Shown here piece by piece: positions 32,590-43,141 of a DNA stretch of 64,000 nucleotides. Source of the DNA: Euwallacea fornicatus (lineage: Eukaryota; Arthropoda; Insecta; Coleoptera; Curculionidae); the NCBI RefSeq assembly GCF_040115645.1, contig NC_089546.1, positions 496,001 through 560,000 of the forward strand. The letters run 5' to 3'. Every line of letters starts with the position of its first letter. The first letter of the stretch is position 1. The notes under the pieces were generated by a model. That model did no database searches, was not told the DNA's origin, and saw only the letters and a list, made by a program, of their open reading frames with translations. The position numbers and the translations under genes are program-made.

Positions 32590-32890
32590 AAGTTTTTAAA
32601 AAAATAAAAAAACTTTATTTAGAAAAATACAAATATAATACATATGTAGATTCACAAGGCAACTTGGCAGTAGGTTACTCGATTAATTTCGGAATGAATA
32701 TCTAAATGAATGCATTTGCTTAAATATAAAAATATAGCTGAGTTTTCAAAAAGCTGATGAAGTAGATTCCTATTGGTTAATTACACGTGTGACACGTTTT
32801 ATTATTATTATTGCCACGAGTAAATGGTCATATAATTCCCCGATAGAGATGTTGCTAAATGTCAATTATTCATTTAATAACTTCAGAATA
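32590..32890 (-). repeat. Errantivirus LTR-like remnant
   Basis: Shares ordered, diverged blocks with the probable 3' LTR at 12530-12805 (AATTATATG, the ACACGTG region and an AATAAAG-like signal on the minus strand near 32610). It adjoins the left arm of the inverted repeat at 32838-33105, so it is a rearranged LTR end and not a clean solo LTR. Confidence 0.4.
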
Positions 32891-33105
32891 TTGCCAATAA
32901 GCATTTTTCAATTCCTTATTGTTTAATCACAACAAAATGCATTTTTTTTAATTGTTTATTATTTCTTAGGTATAAACAAATTTGTCGATGCGAGTCTCAT
33001 ATTTTCATATTGGTGATTAAACAATAAAGAATTGAAAAATGCTTATTGGCAATATTCTCAAGTTATTAAATGAATAATTGACATTTACCATCATCTTTAT
33101 CGAGG
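32838..33105. repeat. Large imperfect inverted repeat
   Basis: 32856-32930 pairs with 33013-33087: 75 bp with two mismatches, around an 82-nt spacer. Weaker pairing continues outward to about 32838 and 33105. The outer part of each arm resembles the start of the errantivirus LTR-like remnant, so two LTR/internal junctions may lie head to head. The transcript of either strand could fold into a long hairpin. Confidence 0.8.
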
Positions 33106-33160
33106 TTTCCAAACTTTTGTCCACAAATGTAACAGGTGTGTCGGTAAAGTTTTCGTTAGA

Positions 33161-33370
33161 TCAAAAGCGATGACTATTGTCTTCTTGTGAATGTTTTGAA
33201 TCTAGATCCATGCCATTCTTCAGTTGCGCTTTACGTTGGTGCATTCGTAAGGAAATATTTAGTTGTTGCAATTTTGTTGCATCAACCTCGTGTTTTATTT
33301 TATTATGTAAAGAGTCACACCTCTTGCAGGAGTCTACAATTGGAGCATGCAAATGTAGGTTAAATTTCAT
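33161..33370 (-). pseudogene. Fragment with Cys-rich motif, function unknown
   Basis: A 69-residue frame with APIVDSCKRCDSLHNKI and a charged helix KAQLKNGMDLDSKH. CxxC with these neighbours looks like a real protein motif and not random translation; multi-copy arthropod proteins with a similar CxxC-D pattern exist, but I cannot name the family. It is isolated and has no continuation in the same frame. Treat as a possible remnant. Confidence 0.3.
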
Positions 33371-33439
33371 GTTAAATATGTCTCGAAATTTATACTCCGA
33401 CGCTGAATTGGAAGCTGACTTCTTGAATTCTTCATAAAG

Positions 33440-34524
33440 AATTCATATGTTTAAATCTGGATGTCTTGGGGGGAATTATGTCATTCCCCTGGACAATGTA
33501 GTAGTTAGTGGGTTCTGCTTTCGCGGCTGGTTCTAAACCTTTTGTTTCCAAAGGACCACTCTCGTTTTTGTCAGACCAAAAGAAACTGAGTTGAATTGAA
33601 TTGCTTGATTGACTTTTTGAATTTGCATATTAACAAAGTTTTTAGCTTAAAGGTGTTGACAAGTGATTGGTGTCTGATGATTTCAAGGGCAAATTTTGAC
33701 TTTTTGCGAATTGTTAATCTCTGATGAGGTCTAATGTGAACTGACTAAAAAGTGGGTGGAAGCATCAACAGTCAGTTCCCACTACCCTTCCCTTGTCACA
33801 CGGTAACGACCCTTTATTAAATTACTGGAATCGAACGTCCTCCGCGGTACCAGGGATTGGTCCCTTGCCTCTAGTCGGGTTTTTTCTTAATCACCAGGGT
33901 TTACAACCTTTTCTACGACTATGGCTAATTGCAACCAATATCACAGATGTAGTGCAGTGGGATTCTTGGAAAATCTTTAATGCAAATCCCTTTTCTATCG
34001 GCAATAAACTACTTCAAGGGACACCATTATGGGAAAGTTTCCAGGGTTATGATACCCTTTCGTTATAGTTTATTGCCGACATTTGGCATTCCCAAAAAAG
34101 TCTGATTGTTTTCAGACACTGGACTAAGGTATTTTCTTTTAGTCTTATGTCGAGAGTAGTGGGAAGCGTATGTTGAGACTTTTCTATAAACCTACTGACG
34201 CCATCAACTTTTTCAGCAGATGTTTATTAATACGTAGGAGCTTTCGTTATTGATGAGTTGGCATTATTATTTTAATTTTCTTCTTAAGAGTACGGTCCAT
34301 TTTCCTATCGGAAACTATAAAGTATTTTTTAAAATAAGGTTTTAGATTTTTTAATGTCATTATTGTGATTGTCAAGGTAAGAAGTGTAAACGTGTGAAGT
34401 TTTTGCAGTTCTTAGAAGAAGCAATGTTAACTTTAGTGAAAGTGTAGTGTTGGGGAACTGGCTGGACATTCACTTGCGAAAATATGTATGTAGTTTCCGT
34501 TTGTTCAAATCACAAAGCGAAATA
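33440..34524. other. Unassigned sequence
   Basis: No recognisable coding motif. A 13-bp perfect inverted repeat (33998-34010 with 34067-34079) is the only structure seen. Confidence 0.45.
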
Positions 34525-34528
34525 ATAT

Positions 34529-35012
34529 TAGTTGTTCAATTAACTCACAATGTCGGTTAGCGTTATTTTTTAATTATTAGTTATAAAAAATAGTGAGTCT
34601 AAACACAAGGTTTTCTTAATTACATTAAAGTAGTGCACCTTAAAATAATTAATAAGTGTGGTAAAGTGTTATGAATGACCAATCGCGATATGTACGATAT
34701 GAATTTTGTTGAGAAGTGAAAATCTATTTGAGTCAATTTTCAAAACTTATTGGTAAGACGGAAGGGTCCATTGATTGGTACCAAAGTCTGGAGTTATTTC
34801 TTGTAAAAACACATAAGGTAGACATCTGTTCTAGAGTGCAATTTGCAAAGTCCATAAATAGATTAATAATGGGTTCTTTTGAAAATTATATAATGGTTAG
34901 ATAAATATACTTTTACAGATTTTAACAAATTGTGATATTGAAGGAGTAGCAATCTTTGCCGAAAAGTTATTAATTAATCCAAACATAACCAGTGCATGGA
35001 TAAGCATTTAAC
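34529..35012. repeat. 484-bp solo LTR 2
   Basis: Bounded by ATAT (34525-34528 and 35013-35016). Same length as the insert at 11010-11493 and similar throughout, including both ends (TAGTTGTTCAATTAA; GCATTTAAC). AGTTGTTCAATTAACTCACA at the start is of the AGTT-type seen in errantivirus LTRs, suggesting plus orientation. No internal element sequence is attached. Confidence 0.65.
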
Positions 35013-35016
35013 ATAT

Positions 35017-35965
35017 GCAATCTTTAAATTAAAATTGTCAAATCCATGAAATTTTTTATGGATATCTTTTTGCTTTTCTTCATTAATAATTTTACAACAA
35101 TTTAAGTAACAGCAACTTTCAGCCGAAGAAAATTGCTTAGCAAGCACAATTTTTCCCTTTACATTGGTGTAGTTCTTACCACTACCCAGAAGAAATTTAC
35201 ATATTTTTTTCCATTGACTCGCATCTCTGACACATTTTTATGATTTTTTTATTTTTTCTTGCACTTCGCTTGTTGGGTTCAAACCGTCATTATAAGCATC
35301 ATAATTATGATCGTAATTACTCTAGGCTTCTAAATGTGATGGTTGGTAATCATCGGAGTTTCCGTTGTTTTCAAAAACATAGGGATCAGAGTCAGATTCT
35401 ATATCTTGTTTCTATTCTAAAAATAAAATTAATAATGGAAAAATGATAAAATCACAACTAAATGGAACAAATGACCAACTGTACCTTTTATACTCTGGTT
35501 TGCAATTTCACATGTAGAACCTCTAGACTTTATAAAATTAATTTTTCAATAAAATTACAAGTTTTCACCTGTTGATGCTATTCTATAAAAGATAACCATA
35601 CAGTGTACTAATTAAAATAAACAAATAAAACTATATGGGAGTAGACTCAAATTTTAATCACAATAAACAAAATGTTTTTATCGAGTTAAAGTTGACCAAG
35701 CCTCATGATTCAGGTTGGCATAGATTTATGAACAAAATAATTACGTGAAGTATGTTCAAGTGCCGTAATTTCATATAGATTATGTGAATTCCGGGTATTC
35801 ATTCTCGTTTTGTAAATTAAATATTAGTATCCAGAATAAGCTGTTTGGCTCAGTTTCTACATACATGTGGGTTGGAGCGGTCTGGCTCTAAACGTCTCAA
35901 TTCAGAACTAATGATGTGTAAATGTAGATCGACACCAAATGTACGACATTAAACCAAGTACCCCT
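35017..35965. other. Unassigned sequence
   Basis: AT-rich DNA without a credible open frame or a repeat I can pair inside the window. Confidence 0.45.
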
Positions 35966-36060
35966 ATGCCAGCGGTCTGGTCGCGGTGAAATTCGTACGC
36001 GTGCTCAACCCACCGGTACTGGGTTCAAATCGTATGTCGGTATAAATTTTTTTTCATTCA
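35966..36060 (+). repeat. tRNA-like stretch, possible SINE head
   Basis: TGGTCGCGGTGA (35979-35990) resembles a pol III A box and GGTTCAAATC (36022-36031) matches the B-box consensus, about 32 nt apart. A T-rich run follows at 36047-36054. A cloverleaf is not convincing by eye, so a functional tRNA is unlikely; a tRNA-derived SINE or tRNA pseudogene is the best reading. Confidence 0.4.
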
Positions 36061-36399
36061 CTTTCCAAACCTTTCATGAGCTTCGCACTAGAGACACTTC
36101 TAGAAATTTTTGCATTGAAAAAAATAACGCTAACGTTAACGGACATCACTACTCTATTCACGTTAACGTTATTGAGCTAGAACCCGCTATGTTTTCTAAT
36201 GGTAATGCTTGTCTTCTCCAAGACACTTTAGAACTCTGGCTTCTCTACTAATATATCCTCGTGTAAGATGGGCTCGACGGATAAATTTTTTAGAAAAACC
36301 GCACACAAATATACACCTTTTGGTACGTACCTGTGGTCTTTTTTTTTGTAGAGGAAGGAAACATTCGAAAGGTACCCGGTGTGATGTCGTAGCGACCGG
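36061..36399. other. Unassigned sequence upstream of LINE ORF1 remnant
   Basis: Short open frames exist on both strands but none shows a recognisable domain. It may be 3' sequence of the adjacent LINE remnant. Confidence 0.35.
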
Positions 36400-37970
36400 G
36401 TTATATGGGATTCGTCCCTGAGTGGGGCGCCTACCCACTAAAACCCTCCTCTCTTCACCCTAGATCCCCCCCGGAACCGCCGTTAGACATTATTTCAAGG
36501 GGGGGGGGGTATTTATATAGACTTTGCCCTCTCCTCACGGAGGCGGCACGGCCTTTCTCTTCCTCTTTGCCTCTTCCTTGGCCCTGCCCAGTACCGTCCT
36601 AAACACTTCGCACCTCCCTGATCCACTCCTATGTCCTGTACTACCGCAATTAACACATTCCTTAGCCTTGGTACATCCTGCCATTTTATGTCCCAACCCT
36701 CCACATGCATAACAGTTCCCCTCCTATCCAAACCTATGCACTCCTTAGCTTCATGGTCAAATACCCAGCATTTTGTGCATCTCATCACTCTCACTTTCTC
36801 CTCCATGCCACACACTGAGAAACCCACTCTAAGGCGCGACTCCATTAATTCCCTTCCTCACTTTTCAGCTACCACCACCTTTACCGCCAACGTATCCCCC
36901 CGGTTCCATCTCATATTTCTCACTGAAATTTCCTCTTTCTCCATTTCTTGAATCCTGTCCATTATCGCTGTCTGAACCTCTTCTTTAGTTGTTGTTATGT
37001 CCATCCCCCTATCGAATATCACCATTTTCTTTGTTCTCAGTCCCACCATTCTAAAGTTGGTCGCCATCTCTTTCTGGATTCCCTTTCTAGCTTCCTTAAC
37101 ACTCCACTCATTTGATTGATTGATTACTCATCTTCACTAGAATCTTTTCCTCCCTCGTCTTTCGCAATCCCCTTCCTATTTTACTTCACGTTTTCTAATT
37201 ACTTCCTTTATCCTATCTACCGCATCCTTAATCTTTTCCTCTGGTTTTTTGTCCAAAATTAACGCATACGTTTTTTCTCCTTTTGCATTTGTTGAGTTTT
37301 TTCTATATTTATATGTATCACAACCGTTGTTTCTGTTTTATAAAAGATACATTTCCCTATTTTCCTAAATTCGTCTAGTTGTAAGGCTTTTAAATGATGT
37401 AAAATAATCATATCTTCATCTTTTGTTGCTTGTTGGACTTTTTGTAATTGATTCTATATGTGTTGTCCTGTTCCTATGTATGTTAATTTTATTATTTTCT
37501 TTTCTTTTGTTTTTACCTGCCCATTTATTGACACTTTTGTGTTGTACTGTATCACCTCGAAATCTGTCTCAGTTTCTAACAGTTCAGGGAATCTATCCTT
37601 GAACAATTTCTGGATGCTTTTTTACATTTCCTTATCATCCGGTTCTATTATAACGATTTTTGTGTATATATCTTTTGTATCAAGTCGATTACCTATTTTT
37701 ATTTCAATGTTAGAGAATGCTTCCTCCGGCCATTTCTTAATTTTGCTTTGTTTGAGGTTATCGTACACCTCGAACGTCGCAAGATCCAGAATTTCACTCT
37801 CCCATTGACCAACCATCCATGAAGTCTGCGTGCTCTGACTGCACATTTCAGACTTTAACGCCACTTGGATGTCGACATCGTAAATGGGTATTTTAAGAGT
37901 ATCATATTTATGCTTTTCTAACCATTTTTTTATCATTTTTCTACCAAATATTTCTATTTGTCTTTTCATT
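36400..37970 (-). pseudogene. LINE ORF1 (gag-like) remnant with three CCHC knuckles
   Basis: Minus-strand reading from 37969: TSWMVGQWESEILDLATF, then stop-broken sequence, then 37067-36858 and 36845-36513. Knuckles CTKCWVFDHEAKEC, CYACGGLGHKMAGC and CVNCGSTGHRSGSGRC follow in order, the last two in a different phase from the first (frame break near 36725). Three CCHC knuckles in ORF1 are usual in the R1/LOA/Jockey group. The RT ORF of this element is absent: LINE B starts at 38014 upstream of it. A G11 run is at 36499-36509. Confidence 0.7.
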
Positions 37971-38013
37971 TTTTTTGCAGTTTCTTTTATTTCTCTTTTT
38001 GTGTTATAATAAG

Positions 38014-40745
38014 TTTTTTTTTAATTATTTACAAATTCAATATGCAATCTGTCAGCTCTAGCGAACAATAAGCAATTATGTTAACAAGAATGAACAGGAG
38101 GCGGGGCACCCACATTAGAGAGCCTCGCTCGCAATTTTACAATATACCAAAACCGATATCGGGTGTAACAATTTATTGAAATCGTTGCTGTAGATCCAGT
38201 GGGTATGTCCTCTTCAGTCTCCTGATCGGCACTTCATCCAGCAATCCCCTAGCGAGCACGTTAGGGTGATTTTCAAGTCTCCGCTTGTAGTTGACAAAAT
38301 ATCTTCCGATTTCTTCTCGTACAGTGGCAACATTAAAGTCGTTGTGAATCGTCTCGTTGCTGATGTACCATGGAGCCTTAACTATACTCCGAAGTATTTT
38401 GGATTGAAATCTTTGAAGAATTTCAACATTTGAATTACTTGCAGTACCCCATAATTGAATACAATAAGTCCAAATCGGTTTTAGTGTGACTTTATATAAT
38501 AATATTTTGTTTCCCAGCGACAGGTTAGAGCGATAGCCAATGAGCCAATTGAGTTTTCTTGCTGTGAGATTAAGTTGCGTTCTTTTCTGCTGTATATGTT
38601 TCTTCCAAGTTAATCTCCTATCCAAATGCATTCCCAAATATTTGGCAGACTCAACATGCGGAATTGTTTTATTATTCAGAACTACTGGTGGGCAGTCATT
38701 TCTTCGCATAGTAAAGGTTACATGTGTAGACTTCTCCTCATTTACCTTGATTCTCCATTTTTCCAGCCAACCAGCTAATTTGTTTAGTTTTACTTGCAAC
38801 CTATTGGTTGCTTCAGCTGGATTTTGATGAGACGCTAGTAATCCAGTATCATCTGCGTACGTGCATATCATAGCATGTTCACTGCTTTCCAGATCAGCTG
38901 TATATAGAGTGTATAGTACCGGTCCCAAAACAGAGCCCTGCGGCAATCCCGCCACTATTGTACCACTCTCTGTGATGAAATTACCCACTTGCACTTGAAA
39001 CATACGATCACTCAAGTAGGATCGAAGCAGTACGTAAAATTGGGGGAGGGCTTTTTTAATCTTGTAAAGAAGTCCTGCATGCCACACCTTATCGAATGCT
39101 TGCCTAACGTCAAGAAATACCGCAGTGCAGTAGTGTTGTTTTTCCAAGGATTTCGTGATGAAGGTGACTACTCTATGTATTTGTTCTACGGTAGAGTGTT
39201 TTTCTCGAAAGCCAAACTGGTGGGTAGGGATTAAATTATTTTTCGCAATCCACGGCTTTATACGATGGAGTAGCATTTTCTCAAATGTTTTAGATATCAC
39301 CGGCAATAGACTGATTGGCCTGTAACTTGACACTGCTTCTGGTGATTTTCCTGCTTTGGGTATCATAATTATCTTTGAGTACTTCCATTGCGTTGGGTAG
39401 CAAGCGGTTCTTATTATAGAGTTGAAGAGAATTGTGATAAAATTGATTGCTTTCCGCTTTAGGTGTTTTAACATAATGCCAGTGATCAAATCATAACCAG
39501 GAGCCTTTCTGTCCGGCAGTCCTATTATAAAGCTGCGAGTCTCTGACGGAGTAAAGTGCATAGTTGGTCTATACATGGGGAGTGGGCTATTAAGGAAATT
39601 GTCAATCTCGTCATTCCAATTTGCATCTGGAATTGCTGGATTTGGTTGAAATGTTTCCATTAGGTGCTCTTTGAAAATGTTTGCTTTCTCATTTTCCGTT
39701 CTTGCCCAACCATTTGGTGTTCTAATTGGTGGGCTTCTTTGTTTAGGTCTTTTGAGGTACTTTGTTGCTCTCCATAGAGAGTGATCATTACTGTGGGAAG
39801 TTGATAGCTGCTCAAGGTAATTTTGAAGCGTTTCGTTGTTTCGCTGTTGTATCATATTCTTCAGCTCATGTGTCAGCCTATTAAGTTTCGTTTTTTCGTC
39901 AGGACTACGGGAGTTCTGCCATAATCTCCTTTGTTTCCTTTTTTCTTTCAATTTTGCAACTATTTCTGTTGGATAGTTTATAACTCTTTGGCTTTTGGGC
40001 TCATTTGGAGTGGATTTGGCCGCAGCATCGCTTAACAAACGTATTAGGTCTTCGACAGCAGAATCAATGTCATTCTGATCTTTCAAGGGTACATTCAACT
40101 TTATGTTTTCTTCCACGTAGTCAGCAAATGCTTCCCAGTCAGTTCTTTCAGTAGTCAATCTGGGAGAGGGTTTTTTCTCAATGATCCTGCTACTTATAGT
40201 AGTCAGTACACAAGAGTGATCCGAAGATAGATCATACATTGAAGAGGTCTTGGTGTAATTTGGTGAGATTCCTGCCGTTATAAAGAAGTCCAGCAGGTCT
40301 GGAGTCTTAGCTGTGTCTGTTGGCCAATATGTTGGTTCGCCAGTCGATAAGATTTGTAGATTTTTCCCCTGAACAAAGTTAAGCAGGACCCTGCCCCGTG
40401 GTGTTTCCAATCTAGAACCCCAGTGCTGATGTTTGGCATTATAGTCCTCTCCAGCAATAAACTTTTGCCCTAGGGTCTTAAAGTAGTCATTAAGCTTCTC
40501 AAACGTAAGTCGATGTCTGGGTGGTAGATATGCAGCTGACACAGCAATATGCCCCATTTCAGTAATTACTTTAATTGTTGTTGCTTGCAAATAATCAGTT
40601 ATAAAACTTGGCATTTCGTAATGATCTAGGGTTTCTTTGATTAGTATTGCTGATCCACCGTGTGCAGTACCATCTGGGTGTCTTGTGTCGTAAAAATTGT
40701 ACCCCTTTATTTTAAAATACGACTTTGTCGTAAAATACCTGACAA
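38014..40745 (-). mobile_element. Jockey-like LINE B, 5'-truncated, long open ORF2
   Basis: 3' end on the minus strand with a short A tail (T-run 38014-38022) preceded by the CTGACAGATTG motif shared with LINEs A and C. ORF2 is open over its whole remaining length. Coding similarity can be read upstream of the first ATG to about 40740 (YNFYDTRHPDGTAHGG), where it stops, so the element begins inside the endonuclease domain. No clear target duplication was found. Confidence 0.88.
38173..40614 (-). CDS. LINE B ORF2: endonuclease (partial) and reverse transcriptase
   Basis: An uninterrupted 813-residue frame, open further upstream. Endonuclease: FIAGEDYNAKHQHWGSRLET and SSDHSCVLTTIS (catalytic Asp-His pair). 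RT: RKAPGYDLITGIML, VSSYRPISLLPVISK, FGFREKHSTVEQIHRV, FLDVRQAFDKVWHAGLLYKI, AGLPQGSVLGPVLYTLYTAD and CTYADDTGLLA (YADD). C terminus WGTASNSNVEILQRFQSKIL. The N-terminal catalytic residues of the endonuclease and the whole of ORF1 are missing, so it cannot retrotranspose by itself. Lack of any stop over 2.4 kb suggests it is young compared with LINEs A and C. Confidence 0.9.
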   Translation of the reverse strand: MPSFITDYLQATTIKVITEMGHIAVSAAYLPPRHRLTFEKLNDYFKTLGQKFIAGEDYNAKHQHWGSRLETPRGRVLLNFVQGKNLQILSTGEPTYWPTDTAKTPDLLDFFITAGISPNYTKTSSMYDLSSDHSCVLTTISSRIIEKKPSPRLTTERTDWEAFADYVEENIKLNVPLKDQNDIDSAVEDLIRLLSDAAAKSTPNEPKSQRVINYPTEIVAKLKEKRKQRRLWQNSRSPDEKTKLNRLTHELKNMIQQRNNETLQNYLEQLSTSHSNDHSLWRATKYLKRPKQRSPPIRTPNGWARTENEKANIFKEHLMETFQPNPAIPDANWNDEIDNFLNSPLPMYRPTMHFTPSETRSFIIGLPDRKAPGYDLITGIMLKHLKRKAINFITILFNSIIRTACYPTQWKYSKIIMIPKAGKSPEAVSSYRPISLLPVISKTFEKMLLHRIKPWIAKNNLIPTHQFGFREKHSTVEQIHRVVTFITKSLEKQHYCTAVFLDVRQAFDKVWHAGLLYKIKKALPQFYVLLRSYLSDRMFQVQVGNFITESGTIVAGLPQGSVLGPVLYTLYTADLESSEHAMICTYADDTGLLASHQNPAEATNRLQVKLNKLAGWLEKWRIKVNEEKSTHVTFTMRRNDCPPVVLNNKTIPHVESAKYLGMHLDRRLTWKKHIQQKRTQLNLTARKLNWLIGYRSNLSLGNKILLYKVTLKPIWTYCIQLWGTASNSNVEILQRFQSKILRSIVKAPWYISNETIHNDFNVATVREEIGRYFVNYKRRLENHPNVLARGLLDEVPIRRLKRTYPLDLQQRFQ

Positions 40746-42885
40746 ATCCATTTCTGAAAGTCGTATTTTTATCTAAAGAATATTTGCTAAACTTTTTTGT
40801 GCTAATTTTATAAACCTTTGTATACGTGCAAATGGTGGACTCTTTGAACAGTTTTTGTGATATTCTTATTTCTTTGTATTCAGGATTTGGTAATTAAGTT
40901 TTCTTGTAAAACTACTGCGAATTATTAAAGGTCTTATCAAGAGTACCTTTTTGTAGTAAATAAGTTGTTTAATCTAAAATCTTACACCTGAATTACTAAA
41001 ATGCATTTATCTCGTAAACGGCTCCTCGTAGCAACATCAACAAGGTATACCTTTTTTATTTATAAACGATGACCAAATACACTACTGTATTCGAAAATCA
41101 TTTATACCAGGAGGCAAAAAAGTTTCAATCAATTTAATACATGCGGTGGGCCGTAAGTGGCGCCCTCTACCAGGTAAGTGCAATTTATTAGCAGATATGC
41201 ATTCGGCGTCTTGAAAAACTCCCCTACACCAACTTTCACGTTTTTATGTTGTACGGTATGGAAAATATGTTAAAAAATTGATTTTTAATTTTCAACTTTG
41301 ACGCCCTCTAGCGCTGTTATTATCAACTTTTGGACTAGACTAAATATGGCTAAATCGTCTTGTTTTGATCTGAAGAATCTGTGGTAGAGCGTTGTAAAGA
41401 CCTTTTACAGACACCCTGTATATTAAAACGTCTAGCATGCTATCATTCAAGGAAGTGCCCAACATTTTTTGTTTAGGCCAGGGGCTTCCTGAGTTCCTGC
41501 CTAACAGTAGTGACTGCCTCACTAGACACCCACAGAGGAATCCAAATGAGCTGAAGGGTTTCGTAATTGAGTCGAAGGACCAGACGGGCTATCGTCATAA
41601 AATAATGGGGTTCCAAAGGTTCGAGAGGGTATAGAAACTCTGTTACACGAATTACACTAAATTTTATCACAGATTAGTTGAATTACAGAGGTGCGTGGTG
41701 ATTAAATTATTAACACTAATGCCCGTGTATAGAGTTCTATTGCGACGAGAGCATGAGAAGTTTACAAACTTCTGTAGTCTAATTTATGAAATTTTGAGAG
41801 AGGAGAGAAGTTGCTGTTAACGCGACGAGGTGAGAAACCGTTCTGTGGCTCCAAAAAGAGGGGTGGTGCTCCTTCCCGAAAAACGCAGGTTCCCGCGTTT
41901 GGTTTCCCACGATTTCGTTGGAAAATCACCACCTTGCTGTTTTCACACCATTGCCTTATCGCTATCACCCTCTGATTCATGTCCATTTGCGAGTTTGTTG
42001 CGACATTCCATCCTAATTTACTGCGGCACATAATCGATTGCACAATTTGCACTTCATAAATCAGGGTGGAAGTAAACCAGATGAAAGGTGATTAGCGCAG
42101 TACCCATGGTTTGGCACCTAATGGTATGTCGAGTTTTGGGTTCTGTATTCGTTTTTTGCCAAATTTATTGCCCAGAGGTTAGGACAATGCATGAGAGCGA
42201 TCTTTATGTTGGAGTTCCTCCAACATTTTCCTTTTTTTTTTGTTAAACCACTTAGCGAAATTGCCCATCTGTAACGGACGTCTAAAATTTTCCTATTGCT
42301 GAGATATTCCTCACTTGAAGAACATCCCCCTACATTGCTTCCAATAGCTGCCGCAACAGTATGCTCCTGGTTCACCAGGCGCACCGAGTCGTTCTTATCC
42401 GATGAAAGTTTGCCCCCCCCCCCCCGAATCCGAGGGTCTGCGTCCTCCGGTGTCCGAAGACACTGAGGAACTGCGGGATTTTCAATTGTCCATGGTACCC
42501 ACCTAGGTTAAGAAGTTTTTTTCTTCCATCCATCATTTCCTTCTTTTGGGAGGTAGAATGCCAGACGCCCCCTCTTCGGCGCCGGTCAACCTTATTCATG
42601 CAAGTCGTCATAAAGGAGCAGTCTGGTGTGAGCCAATCTTAGTTTCGAAGATTCCCCTTTGACCTATCCATTATAGGTAGCCCTATCTGGCATAGCTCGC
42701 AGGATCGCTACCTCCTACTCAGCCTCCAAACCACGACAAGGTGTTGGCCCGTATTGAAGGACGTACCTGTGAACTGGATCGAACCGACTGTACCAGTTAA
42801 ATTTGGCCAGACGGAGGAATTATTTTTAAACGGGGAATAAAATGAAATCCGAAACTTAACGAATTTGTTTAATACAGTAAACTAC
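40746..42885. other. Unassigned 2.1-kb stretch, probably old transposon DNA
   Basis: No domain recognised in the short open frames. ACACCCTGTA followed by TATT (41411-41424) resembles a mariner-type terminus. A C13 run is at 42413-42425. The part around 42640-42760 is less AT-rich and looks like LINE 3' sequence, but I cannot assign it. Confidence 0.4.
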
Positions 42886-42887
42886 TA

Positions 42888-43105
42888 CAGTGGTGAACAT
42901 AAGTATGGAAACATTTATAATTTCTATTTCATATCTCATAATGTAAACATTTTTTATCGTATGGTCACTATGCTAATAACGCATGTCATAACACACATTA
43001 TTAACACTAAAACGCGTTTATGCAATTTATTGGTAAGTTGTTTTTTTTTTAATTCACCAAATGTGGTTCGAATAAAAGTATGGAAACATTTTCGTAATAA
43101 TATTT

Positions 43106-43107
<2 letters not shown>
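42888..43107. mobile_element. Tc1-like left-end fragment, cut by LINE C
   Basis: CAGTGGTGAACATAAGTATG starts right after TA (42886-42887), and the block AAGTATGGAAACATTT recurs about 180 bp inward (near 43076). Outer and inner repeats at this spacing are typical of the Tc1 ends in this window. The A tail of LINE C begins at 43108. No transposase or right end was found beyond LINE C. Confidence 0.6.

Positions 43108-43141
<34 letters not shown>

Noticed and set aside
33793..34068. A 91-residue frame with start and stop
   Set aside because: No domain or motif; composition and the small hairpin in its 3' part suggest chance.
36209..36602. Several overlapping frames on both strands, some Pro-rich
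   Set aside because: They are shadows of GC-richer LINE sequence and a homopolymer run; no consistent motif.
38173..40614. A stand-alone host gene for an 813-residue endonuclease/RT
   Set aside because: A-tailed 3' end, missing N terminus and family motifs show a truncated LINE copy.
42413..42425. C13 run, and the G11 run at 36499-36509
   Set aside because: Homopolymers with no feature attached; may be sequencing or assembly noise.
41340..42611. Candidate host gene in the least repetitive-looking stretch
   Set aside because: Short frames on both strands without splice-site-supported extension or recognisable domain; no evidence for an exon.
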